Origin: an uncultured Propionivibrio sp.
GTDB taxonomy: Bacteria; Pseudomonadota; Gammaproteobacteria; Burkholderiales; Rhodocyclaceae
Reading direction: 5' to 3'
NCBI GenBank assembly: GCA_937923255.1
Contig: CALAIL010000015.1
Span: 1 to 11,417, forward strand
DNA length: 11,417 bases
Shown: positions 1 to 7,306 of the stretch, one piece after another
Position numbering within the stretch: the first letter of the stretch is position 1
How the letters are laid out: each line of letters starts with the position of its first letter
The notes under the pieces: generated by a model
What the model saw: only the letters and a program-made list of their open reading frames with translations
Database searches by the model: none
What the model was told of the DNA's origin: nothing
Made by a program: the position numbers and the translations under genes

Positions 1-528
1 GGGCGCGGCCGGCGTGCCGGCGGTATTGGGCGCTGGGGAGGGTGTGGGGGTGGTGACAGGGGCGGCCGGGCGCGTTGTTTGCGATTGCGGGGGCTTGGCG
101 GCCATTTTCTTGAGTTTTTCTTTTTCTTCTTCCGGAAGGCTGGAGTAGGCTTTCCATTGCTGGCGCAGCTGTTCTCTTTGCGCCGCAGGCATTTGCGCCA
201 TTTCCTGGAAAAATTCGCGGGCAGCGATGCGTTCTTCGTTTGTCAGTTTGGACCAGGTTTGCATCTGTTCCTGAACCCGCCGTTGTTCTTGCGGGGTCAT
301 TTCAGGAAAGCGGCTGGCGATGGTGAGCCAGGTTTTCTGGCGGTAGGCTTCCATGGCATCCCAGTCGTCGCAAAGCGGGGCGAGGATGATTTTCTGCGCA
401 GTCGTCAGTTCATACCACATGGGCTGCGGCGGCGTGGCCATGAGTACCGGGCCGGAGGGCGCCGCCCAGGCAGGCGCCGTTAGGAATATGCCGGCGATCG
501 CTGCTAGGGCGATGCCTGTTTGAGCCAT
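1..528 (-). CDS. DUF3106 family exported protein, C-terminus cut by window edge
   Basis: The frame gives 176 codons with no stop before the window edge, so the C-terminus is missing. Residues 1-22 form a signal peptide: a short start, a hydrophobic run (GIALAAIAGIFLTAPAWA) and an Ala-X-Ala site followed by APSG. A charged, helical, Gln/Glu/Arg-rich middle follows (about residues 40-145), with repeated short motifs of the type 'MTPQEQRRVQEQMQTWSKLT' and 'LPEEEKEKLKKM' that are characteristic of DUF3106. A low-complexity Pro/Ala/Thr tail reaches the edge. The protein is therefore probably periplasmic. Its function is unknown to me; as inference only, the helical Glu/Arg-rich part recalls periplasmic stress-sensing adaptor proteins. 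The ATG sits inside the end of the DUF3619 gene (25 nt overlap) and has AAAGGA about 8 nt upstream, so it is the third gene of the sigma factor operon. Confidence 0.85.
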   Translation of the reverse strand, partial: MAQTGIALAAIAGIFLTAPAWAAPSGPVLMATPPQPMWYELTTAQKIILAPLCDDWDAMEAYRQKTWLTIASRFPEMTPQEQRRVQEQMQTWSKLTNEERIAAREFFQEMAQMPAAQREQLRQQWKAYSSLPEEEKEKLKKMAAKPPQSQTTRPAAPVTTPTPSPAPNTAGTPAAP

Positions 529-881
529 GCGTTGAATCCTTTGTCGGTGTAGGCATTGACCGGAAGGTCGCCGGCCAGCAGGGCGCTGTCGATTTCGCTC
601 AGTTCGTTGACTTGCCGATCGGCCAGCCAGAATGTCGTCAATACGGCGGCTGCGACCAGCGCCAGCGCTGCGATGAGTTGGTTGTAGTGGCGCGGGATGT
701 CGAGATGAATATTCAGGAAGCTGCCGGCCGTTGCTAGCGATGATTGCGCGACGGCCTGTTTTTGATGCGCCAGCGCGATGCGGCGCGCTTGCGCCAGGCG
801 ATCCGCCGTTGCCTGCGGCAGGTCGTGCAGCCCTTGCTCCAGGTGTTTCCGGATCTGGCAGGCAAACTGTTGTTCGTTCAT
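504..881 (-). CDS. DUF3619 family single-pass membrane protein, candidate sigma-factor partner
   Basis: 125 residues. The start ATG overlaps the sigma factor stop as ATGA and has AAAGGAA about 8 nt upstream; the longer open frame upstream is only the overlapping sigma gene read in another frame. Residues 1-67 are polar and helical (cytoplasmic by inference), residues about 68-87 (LIAALALVAAAVLTTFWLA) are one membrane helix, and residues 88-125 are a short acidic tail with the 'EIDSALLAGDLPVNAYTDKGF' type ending that I associate with DUF3619. I recognise the family but know no established function. Topology, position right after a sigma factor and translational coupling are what one expects of an anti-sigma factor. 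This is inference from context; no zinc-binding anti-sigma motif (HxxxCxxC) is visible. Confidence 0.85.
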   Translation of the reverse strand: MNEQQFACQIRKHLEQGLHDLPQATADRLAQARRIALAHQKQAVAQSSLATAGSFLNIHLDIPRHYNQLIAALALVAAAVLTTFWLADRQVNELSEIDSALLAGDLPVNAYTDKGFNAWLKQASP

Positions 882-1444
882 AGCGTGATTCCTTTGGTTC
901 TCAATGCCTTGGCGAGCGTGTGCGTTGCGCGGGAGCAGTGCGTTTTGACACTGCCTTCGGAGCAGCCCATTGCTGCGGCGGTTTCCGCAACATCCATTTC
1001 TTCCCAGTAACGCATGAGAAAAGCCTGGCGTTGACGCGCCGGTAGAGATTTTATTTCGTTTTCGATGGCTTTGAGGATTTCCGACTGTTCCAGTTGTCCG
1101 TGCGGGGTGTTGGGGGTGCTGGTTTCGGTGTTGACTTCCAGCGTTTCGAGCGGGTCGAACTCTTCGTCCTTGTCGCTGGTGGTCAGCGAAGAGAGTAGGG
1201 TTGTCCACAGTGAACGCACTTTGCTGCGCCGGTAGTAATCGCGAATTGCGTTTTGCAGGATGCGCTGGAAGAGCAGCGGTAATTCGCCCGCCGGGCGGTC
1301 TCCGTATTTTTCGGCAAGGCGCAGCATCGCGTCCTGCACGATGTCAAGCGCGGTGTCTTCGTCCTTGACCGCAAAAACCGCCTGTTTGAAGGCGCGGCGT
1401 TCGGTTGCGGTAAGAAAATCAGAGAGTTCGCGTTGACTGGCCAG
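878..1444 (-). CDS. small sigma-70 family (ECF-like) RNA polymerase sigma factor, CTG start
   Basis: 188 residues if translation begins at CTG (1442-1444). Region 2 spans about residues 16-78, with RAFKQAVFAV, the core-binding segment ALDIVQDAMLRLAEKY, and LLFQRILQNAIRDYYRR. A variable acidic linker (about 85-120) follows, then region 4 (about 133-182) with LPARQRQAFLMRYWEEMD and the helix-turn-helix AETAAAMGCSEGSVKTHCSRA. It directs RNA polymerase to a specific promoter set in the cytoplasm. The start was chosen because no in-frame ATG, GTG or TTG lies between an upstream TAA and the GTG at 1339, and that GTG would delete half of region 2. The CTG gives an N-terminus (ASQRELSDFL) that fits relatives I recall, and AAGGA lies exactly 7 nt upstream. 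First gene of a leftward operon with the DUF3619 and DUF3106 genes. The target regulon is unknown. Confidence 0.85.
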   Translation of the reverse strand: MASQRELSDFLTATERRAFKQAVFAVKDEDTALDIVQDAMLRLAEKYGDRPAGELPLLFQRILQNAIRDYYRRSKVRSLWTTLLSSLTTSDKDEEFDPLETLEVNTETSTPNTPHGQLEQSEILKAIENEIKSLPARQRQAFLMRYWEEMDVAETAAAMGCSEGSVKTHCSRATHTLAKALRTKGITL

Positions 1445-1451
1445 AGAGGGA

Positions 1452-1456
1452 TCCTT
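1452..1456 (-). promoter_or_regulatory. Shine-Dalgarno site deciding the CTG start of the sigma factor
   Basis: On the minus strand this reads AAGGA, followed by 7 nt and then CTG. It is the only good ribosome site near the 5' end of the sigma factor frame and supports the non-standard start over the internal GTG at 1337-1339. Confidence 0.6.
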
Positions 1457-1515
1457 GCTGAAAATTTAAGTCGATGTTTCCCGGCGTTTTCCAGGGTTTC
1501 CAAGGCCTTGTAGCC

Positions 1516-1544
1516 TTGACCAATGACCGGCTAAACGGTACTGT
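1516..1544 (+). promoter_or_regulatory. candidate sigma-70 promoter for ilvI
   Basis: TTGACC (1516-1521), a 17-nt spacer and TACTGT (1539-1544). The -35 matches the consensus at 5 of 6 positions; the -10 keeps the three most conserved positions (T1, A2, T6). It would start transcription about 40 nt before the ilvI ATG, in the 146-nt gap between divergent genes. A 10-bp perfect palindrome (CAAGGCCTTG, 1501-1510) lies just upstream of the -35 and could be a protein site. Sequence reading only. Confidence 0.35.
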
Positions 1545-1590
1545 TACGCCGTATTTCCGCTTGTTAAAACGAATGATAAGGCAAACACCA

Positions 1591-3300
1591 ATGACGATGA
1601 TGACCGGCGCCGAAATTGTGATCAGGTGCCTTCAGGAAGAAAAAGTTGATTACGTGTTCGGTTATCCCGGAGGCGCCGTTTTACATCTATATGACGAACT
1701 TTTCAAGCAGGATAAGGTTCCCAGGGTTCGCCATATTTTGACCCGGCATGAGCAGGGCGCCGTACACGCGGCCGATGGACTGGCAAGATCGACCGGCAGG
1801 GTCGGCGTGGCGCTGGTGACTTCCGGACCGGGCGCGACCAACGCCGTGACGGGCATTGCGACGGCTTATATGGATTCGATTCCCCTGGTTGTGCTCACGG
1901 GGCAGGTGCCGACTTCCTATATCGGTCAGGATGCCTTTCAGGAAGTCGATGCCGTTGGTGTGACCCGACATTGCGTCAAGCATAACTTCCTGATCAAGTA
2001 CGTCGAGGATATCGCCGTGACGATGAAAAAGGCGTTCTACATCGCCCAGACGGGTCGCCCGGGGCCCGTCGTCATCGATATTCCCAAGGATGTTACGGCG
2101 GCCAAATGCAGGTTTGAATACCCAGCCGAAATTTATATGCGCTCTTATAACCCCATTGTGAAAGGGCATTCCGGGCAGATCAGGAAAGCGGTTAATCTGC
2201 TGCTAAACGCCAAACGCCCGATCATCTATACGGGTGGCGGGGTGATTCTGGGCAATGCCGCCGAAGCCCTGACCGCGCTGGCGCGCCGTCTGGGTGCGCC
2301 GGTGACCAATACGCTGATGGGCTTGGGCGGGTTTCCGGGAACCGATCCGCAGTTTTTGGGCATGTTGGGCATGCACGGCACGCTGGAAGCGAATCTGGCG
2401 ATGCAGCATAGCGACGTGGTGCTGGCCGTCGGCGCGCGTTTCGATGACCGGGTGATCGGCAACCCCGAACATTTCCTTTCGGTGCCGCACAAGATCATTC
2501 ATATCGACGTCGATCCGGCGTCGATTTCCAAGCGCGTGCCGGTCGATGTGCCCATCGTTGGCGACGTTGCCGACGTGCTCGAAGAAATGAATCGGCTGTT
2601 GGAGACTGAATCCGGCAAGCCCGATCTGGCGAAATGGTGGGAAGAAATTGAAGGATGGCGGGCGAGGGCGTGTCTGAAGTACAAGATGGGCAAAAAAATC
2701 ATGCCGCAGTTCGCCATTGAAACGCTTTGGAAAGTGACTGAAGGCAAGGCGTTTGTCGCTTCCGACGTCGGGCAGCATCAGATGTGGGCGGCGCAGTATT
2801 ACAAATTCGACATGCCGCGCCGCTGGCTCAATTCGGGTGGTCTGGGCACGATGGGCGTGGGTCTTCCCTATGCCATGGGTGCGGCGATGGCTCACCCCGG
2901 GCAGCCGGTTGCGTGCATTACCGGCGATGGGTCGATTCAGATGTGCATCCAGGAATTGGCGACGATCAAGCAATATCGCCTGCCGATCAAGATTCTTTGC
3001 CTGAACAACAACTATCTGGGCATGGTGCGGCAGTGGCAGGAAATGTTCTACGACCGGCGCTATTCGCAAACCCATATGGAGTTTGCGCCGGATTTCGTCA
3101 AGCTAGCCGAGGCTTACGGGCATATCGGACTGCGTGTCGAGCGGCCGGAGGATCTGGAACCGGCCTTACGCAAGGCGTTCTTCGAGCACAAGGACGAAAC
3201 CGTATTTCTGGATATTCGTACGAATCCGGAAGCCAATGTCTTCCCGATGGTGGCGGCCGGCAAAGGGCTGTCTGAAATCGTTCTGGCCGAATGTTTATGA
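1591..3300 (+). CDS. ilvI: acetohydroxyacid (acetolactate) synthase large subunit
   Basis: 569 residues, the usual length. The enzyme uses ThDP, Mg2+ and FAD to condense pyruvate with pyruvate or 2-ketobutyrate, the first common step of valine, leucine and isoleucine synthesis. Visible signatures are [14 protein letters not shown] near the N-terminus, the catalytic Glu54 in [20 protein letters not shown] (about 78-84), the FAD-domain stretch [13 protein letters not shown], and the C-terminal ThDP/Mg motif from GDG (445-447) to NNN (472-474). I chose the ATG at 1591 because AAGG (1578-1581) lies 9 nt upstream and [17 protein letters not shown] aligns with the family N-terminus; the open frame back to 1474 adds 39 non-family residues. 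The regulatory subunit ilvH follows after 11 nt and ilvC next, so the three form one operon. ilvB would be an equally acceptable name. Confidence 0.98.
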   Translation: MTMMTGAEIVIRCLQEEKVDYVFGYPGGAVLHLYDELFKQDKVPRVRHILTRHEQGAVHAADGLARSTGRVGVALVTSGPGATNAVTGIATAYMDSIPLVVLTGQVPTSYIGQDAFQEVDAVGVTRHCVKHNFLIKYVEDIAVTMKKAFYIAQTGRPGPVVIDIPKDVTAAKCRFEYPAEIYMRSYNPIVKGHSGQIRKAVNLLLNAKRPIIYTGGGVILGNAAEALTALARRLGAPVTNTLMGLGGFPGTDPQFLGMLGMHGTLEANLAMQHSDVVLAVGARFDDRVIGNPEHFLSVPHKIIHIDVDPASISKRVPVDVPIVGDVADVLEEMNRLLETESGKPDLAKWWEEIEGWRARACLKYKMGKKIMPQFAIETLWKVTEGKAFVASDVGQHQMWAAQYYKFDMPRRWLNSGGLGTMGVGLPYAMGAAMAHPGQPVACITGDGSIQMCIQELATIKQYRLPIKILCLNNNYLGMVRQWQEMFYDRRYSQTHMEFAPDFVKLAEAYGHIGLRVERPEDLEPALRKAFFEHKDETVFLDIRTNPEANVFPMVAAGKGLSEIVLAECL

Positions 3301-3311
3301 GGAAGCCCGTT

Positions 3312-3809
3312 ATGCGACACATTATTTCAGTTTTGCTGGAGAACGAATCTGGCGCGCTTTCCCGCGTGGCCGGGCTGTTTTCGGCGCGTGGCTACAACAT
3401 CGAAACGCTGACGGTCGCGCCGACCGAGGATGCCTCGCTTTCGCGCCTGACCATCGTGACGAACGGCAGCGACGAAATCATTGAGCAGATCACCAAGCAG
3501 CTGAACAAGCTGATCGACGTCGTCAAGGTCGTCGATCTTTCCGAAGCGGCGCACATTGAACGCGAACTGATGCTGATCAAGGTACGTGCTTCCGGCAAAG
3601 ATCGTGAGGAAATGAAGCGGATGGTCGACATTTTCCGTGGTCATGTCGTCGATGTGACCGAAACGACTTATGTCATTGAATTGACGGGCAGTTGCTCGAA
3701 GCTGGACTCTTTCATTCAGGCCATCGACGCCAGACTGATTCTTGAAACGGTTCGCACGGGCATCAGCGGCATTGGCCGCGGGGACCGGATTCTCAGAGTC
3801 CAGGCATGA
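3312..3809 (+). CDS. ilvH: acetohydroxyacid synthase small (regulatory) subunit
   Basis: 165 residues, the size of E. coli IlvH, and very similar throughout. An N-terminal ACT domain (about residues 3-75) opens with ISVLLENESGALSRVAGLFS and GYNIETLTVAPTED; the C-terminal ALS small-subunit domain (about 84-158) contains REEMKRMVDIFRGHVVDVT and ends GIGRGDRILR. It binds the IlvI catalytic subunit, raises its activity and confers valine feedback inhibition. Residues at which E. coli changes give valine resistance (Gly14, Ser17, Asn29) are all present, so the enzyme is predicted to be valine-sensitive. The ATG at 3312 has GAGGA (3299-3303) 8 nt upstream, overlapping the ilvI stop codon, which suggests coupled translation; the ATG at 3294 is inside ilvI and lacks such a site. 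Confidence 0.97.
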   Translation: MRHIISVLLENESGALSRVAGLFSARGYNIETLTVAPTEDASLSRLTIVTNGSDEIIEQITKQLNKLIDVVKVVDLSEAAHIERELMLIKVRASGKDREEMKRMVDIFRGHVVDVTETTYVIELTGSCSKLDSFIQAIDARLILETVRTGISGIGRGDRILRVQA

Positions 3810-3819
3810 TCGGGTTTAA

Positions 3820-4896
<1,077 letters not shown>

Positions 4897-5008
4897 CTTT
4901 TAACTGATCTGCCAATGCAGCGGAACCGTCGATAGGTGATCGCCCAACCAGCCGGAAGCGTGCGGCGGTCAAGGCATGGTTCGTCGTTTTTGCTGCGCAT
5001 CCCGGAAT

Positions 5009-5045
5009 CTTGGGCGGTCTTGCCGGTCGTGCGGCGCCGCCCAAG
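5009..5045 (+). promoter_or_regulatory. competing (antiterminator-like) hairpin before psd
   Basis: CTTGGGCGG (5009-5017) is perfectly complementary to CCGCCCAAG (5037-5045), a 9-bp stem around a 19-nt GC-rich loop. The right arm is also the left arm of the terminator at 5037-5066, so the two structures exclude each other. This is the layout of an attenuator, but no ligand-binding domain or amino-acid-rich leader peptide is evident. Confidence 0.4.
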
Positions 5046-5066
5046 GCGTTTCCGGGCGGGTTTTTT
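5037..5066 (+). terminator. intrinsic terminator after ilvC, upstream of psd
   Basis: The stem CCGCCC (5037-5042) pairs with GGGCGG (5054-5059). GG (5045-5046) can also pair with CC (5052-5053) past a 2-nt AA bulge, leaving a 5-nt loop. One G and then six T (5061-5066) follow. It lies 141 nt after the ilvC stop and 76 nt before psd, so it would end or attenuate ilv transcripts before psd. Confidence 0.6.
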
Positions 5067-5141
5067 GAACTGGTTTTTTTGGATTGACCGCCGCAGTGCT
5101 CCGGATTGCCCGGATTCTGAGGCACAACCATTGAGGTATTA

Positions 5142-5792
5142 ATGAATTATCCGCATCCCATCATTGCCAGGGAAGGCTGGCGCTTCATCGCCGTGAGTCT
5201 GGTGCTGGCGCTGATTGTGTCGCCGTATGGCTTTTGGTCTGTGCCATTCTGGTTGGTCTTCTTTTTTTGCCTGCAGTTTTTCCGCGATCCGGCACGCACC
5301 ATCGCCGGCGGCTCGAACAGCATCGTTGCGCCGGCGGATGGGCGTATCGTCGTCGTCGAGGAGGCCGAGGACCCCTACCTGAAACGCCGGGCGCTCAAGA
5401 TCAGCGTTTTCATGAATGTTTTCAATGTGCATTCCAACCGCGCGCCGGTTGCCAGCGTCGTGCAGGAAAAATGGTACAACCGCGGTTCTTTTCTCAATGC
5501 TTCGCTGGACAAAGCCTCAAGCGAGAATGAACGCTGCGCCCTGCACCTGAAAACGGCCGACGGGCAGGATGTGACCTGCGTGCAGATCGCCGGACTCATT
5601 GCCCGGCGAATCCTCAATTACGCTTCGGTCAGTATGAAACTGGTGGCAGGGCAACGCTATGGCTTCATCCGCTTCGGCTCGCGCGTCGATGTGTATCTGC
5701 CGCTTGACGCGAAAGTCAAGGTCGTGATTGGGGAAAAAGTGTTCGCATCGAGCACGGTTCTGGCTGAACTGGTGCCGTCCGGATCGCATTGA
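5142..5792 (+). CDS. psd: phosphatidylserine decarboxylase proenzyme, short form
   Basis: 216 residues, the length of the short bacterial psd type. It decarboxylates phosphatidylserine to phosphatidylethanolamine at the inner membrane. The N-terminus has two hydrophobic stretches (about 13-30 and 33-47) that anchor it. Next come FFRDPART, the APADG motif (63-67), and [13 protein letters not shown] with the family histidine (His97). The self-cleavage site is the Gly179-Ser180 pair in [11 protein letters not shown], which would give a large beta chain and a small pyruvoyl-bearing alpha chain of about 37 residues. The ATG has GAGG about 6 nt upstream. psd after ilvC is usual in betaproteobacteria, but the expected next genes, pssA (which makes its substrate) and leuA, are absent here. 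Confidence 0.96.
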   Translation: MNYPHPIIAREGWRFIAVSLVLALIVSPYGFWSVPFWLVFFFCLQFFRDPARTIAGGSNSIVAPADGRIVVVEEAEDPYLKRRALKISVFMNVFNVHSNRAPVASVVQEKWYNRGSFLNASLDKASSENERCALHLKTADGQDVTCVQIAGLIARRILNYASVSMKLVAGQRYGFIRFGSRVDVYLPLDAKVKVVIGEKVFASSTVLAELVPSGSH

Positions 5793-5832
5793 TAGCCGTG
5801 TCCTTCAACCTTGACGTGAAAAGGAGCGCGGT

Positions 5833-6801
5833 GTGAGTCACGATCGTACCGTCATCGTTGCCGATTGCGACCACGCAAATATCGATGCGGAGCGGCAGGC
5901 GCTGGCGGATGTCTGCCGGGATGTGCGCTGGCTGCACTGCCGCACCGAGGATGAAGTGATCGTGCAGTGCGCCGAGGCGGAGGCGCTGCTTGTCCAGTAT
6001 GCGCCGCTGACGCGCCGGGTGCTGGCGCATCTGCGGCAATGCCGCGTTATCGTCCGTTACGGCGTGGGCGTCGATACGGTTGATCTGAAAGCGGCAGCCG
6101 AACGCGGCATCGTCGTCAGCAATGTCCCTGATTACGGCACGCAGGAAGTGGCCGACCATGCGCTGGCGCTGATGCTTTGTCTGACGCGGAAAATTGCGCT
6201 GGCCAATGCGCAGGTGAAGCGCGGCGTCTGGGATTTTCGTGAAACGCGGCCGGTCTTCCGCTTGCAGGGCAAGACGTTGGGCATTATCGGCGGCGGCCGC
6301 ATCGGGCGTGCAATGGCGCGCCGCTGCCAGGCGCTGGGAATGCGGATCCTGGTGCACGATCCGTATGCCGCGCCGGAGGGCTTGCCGGATTTTATGGCGT
6401 CCGCTGATCTGGAAACCTTGCTGCAAACCTCCGACGTCGTGTCGCTGCATTGCCCGTTGACGACGGATGCGCCACATGCCACGGCCCATCTGCTTGACGA
6501 AGCGCGCCTGCGCCATATGAAGCCGACGGCGTATCTGATCAATACGGCGCGCGGCCGGATCGTCGATGAAGCGGCGCTGGCGCGGGCGCTGGCCGAAGGA
6601 CGGCTGGCGGGCGCGGCCTTTGACGTGCTGGCCGAGGAGCAGGCGCGCGCGGATCATCCTCTGTTCGCGCACGAAAACTTTTTGTGCACGCCGCACATGG
6701 CCTGGCATTCGACGGAATCGGCGCAGGAACTCAAGCGTAAGGCGGCGGAAGAAGCACGGCGGGTATTGCTCGGCGAAGCGCCGCATTACCGGGTTAATTA
6801 A
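5833..6801 (+). CDS. D-2-hydroxyacid dehydrogenase, CtBP / phosphoglycerate-dehydrogenase-like
   Basis: 322 residues from a GTG start with AAGGAG about 8 nt upstream. It belongs to the D-isomer-specific NAD-dependent 2-hydroxyacid dehydrogenases, which interconvert 2-keto acids and D-2-hydroxyacids. The substrate-domain segment VRYGVGVDTVDL and VSNVPDYGTQEVADHALAL are typical of the CtBP-like branch. The NAD-binding Rossmann motif is LGIIGGGRIGRAMA (149-162) with Asp176 (HDPY) at the end of the second strand. The catalytic triad is visible: Arg240 (NTARG), Glu269 (DVLAEEQ, where the usual Pro after Glu is Gln270) and His288 (TPHMAWHS). The substrate cannot be read from sequence. It lies 40 nt after psd and 55 nt before the kdgF-like gene, all in one direction, so it probably belongs with the uronate block; a role on a 2-keto acid linked to that pathway is inference. 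Confidence 0.9.
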   Translation: MSHDRTVIVADCDHANIDAERQALADVCRDVRWLHCRTEDEVIVQCAEAEALLVQYAPLTRRVLAHLRQCRVIVRYGVGVDTVDLKAAAERGIVVSNVPDYGTQEVADHALALMLCLTRKIALANAQVKRGVWDFRETRPVFRLQGKTLGIIGGGRIGRAMARRCQALGMRILVHDPYAAPEGLPDFMASADLETLLQTSDVVSLHCPLTTDAPHATAHLLDEARLRHMKPTAYLINTARGRIVDEAALARALAEGRLAGAAFDVLAEEQARADHPLFAHENFLCTPHMAWHSTESAQELKRKAAEEARRVLLGEAPHYRVN

Positions 6802-6856
6802 GGGCAGTGTGGCGCGTGGTGTCGCGGTATGGTGGTGAATGAGGAAAAAGCGCGTG

Positions 6857-7216
6857 ATGAATGAGACGTTGAATACCACGTTGTTTTTCCCGGATGCAGC
6901 GCTGGCGATGGAAACGCTCGTAGCAGGCAAGGTCAGCCGCAAAATCCGCGCCCATGGCGGCGGCTTGATGATCGTCGAAATTTTCCTCCGGCAGGGCGCG
7001 GTCGGCGATGTACATCATCATCCGCACGAGCAAATCTCTTATTGCCTGGAGGGGGAATTTGAATTTTTGCTGGACGGTCGGCGGCATCTGCTCAAGGCGG
7101 GCGATTCGGTTTATGTGCCGCCTTCGGTGCCGCACGGGGCGACTTGTCTTGTCGAAGGCAGGCTGCTCGATATTTTTACGCCGCAGCGCGAGGATTTTCT
7201 CGGCAAAAAACCGTAA
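6857..7216 (+). CDS. kdgF: KdgF-like cupin, unsaturated uronate ring-opening enzyme
   Basis: 119 residues, a single cupin barrel. Motif 1 is GDVHHHPHEQISYCLEGEFEF, with the metal-type ligands His, His, Gln/Glu and a following acid; motif 2 is AGDSVYVPPSVPHG. The ending LLDIFTPQREDFL matches KdgF proteins I recall. KdgF speeds linearisation of 4,5-unsaturated galacturonate or mannuronate monomers to 5-keto-4-deoxyuronate, the substrate of KduI, which is encoded next. Start choice: the ATG at 6857 has GAGGA (6841-6845) 11 nt upstream; a GTG at 6854 fits the same site slightly better and would add one residue; the ATG at 6839 precedes the site and is unlikely. Cytoplasmic. Cupin function is easy to misassign from sequence alone, but the kduI-kduD neighbours strongly favour this call. 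The reading frame resumes for 23 codons after the stop (see findings). Confidence 0.85.
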   Translation: MNETLNTTLFFPDAALAMETLVAGKVSRKIRAHGGGLMIVEIFLRQGAVGDVHHHPHEQISYCLEGEFEFLLDGRRHLLKAGDSVYVPPSVPHGATCLVEGRLLDIFTPQREDFLGKKP

Positions 7217-7306
7217 CTGCCGGTCAATTACCCGCTGGTTACGGGCGAATTTTTGGCCGCCGCCACGGCGCTGTTCGGAAGGCGATAAATCTTTGATGGA
7301 GAAGCG

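Noticed and set aside
79..483. Plus-strand open frame of 134 codons
   Set aside because: Antisense to the DUF3106 gene; Phe/Arg-rich translation with no family character, while the minus strand gives a signal peptide and the DUF3106 pattern.
882..1208. N-terminal extension of the DUF3619 frame up to 1208
   Set aside because: It is the sigma factor gene read in another frame; the ATGA overlap and ribosome site define the start at 881.
1474..1590. 39-codon upstream extension of ilvI
   Set aside because: Non-family sequence crossing the likely promoter; the ATG at 1591 has a ribosome site and the family N-terminus.
2203..3075. 290-codon minus-strand open frame inside ilvI
   Set aside because: His/Arg-rich shadow of a well-conserved enzyme gene; no independent signals.
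4936..5142. GTG-started 68-codon frame ending in a TAATG overlap with psd, and a 30-codon ATG frame at 4977 that ends in the terminator T-run
   Set aside because: Arg-rich, no ribosome sites, no run of branched-chain codons as in ilv leader peptides; more likely chance frames in a regulatory spacer.
5716..6942. 408-codon minus-strand open frame opposite the D-2-hydroxyacid dehydrogenase
   Set aside because: Arg/Gln/His-rich shadow; the plus strand has the NAD motif and the Arg-Glu-His triad.
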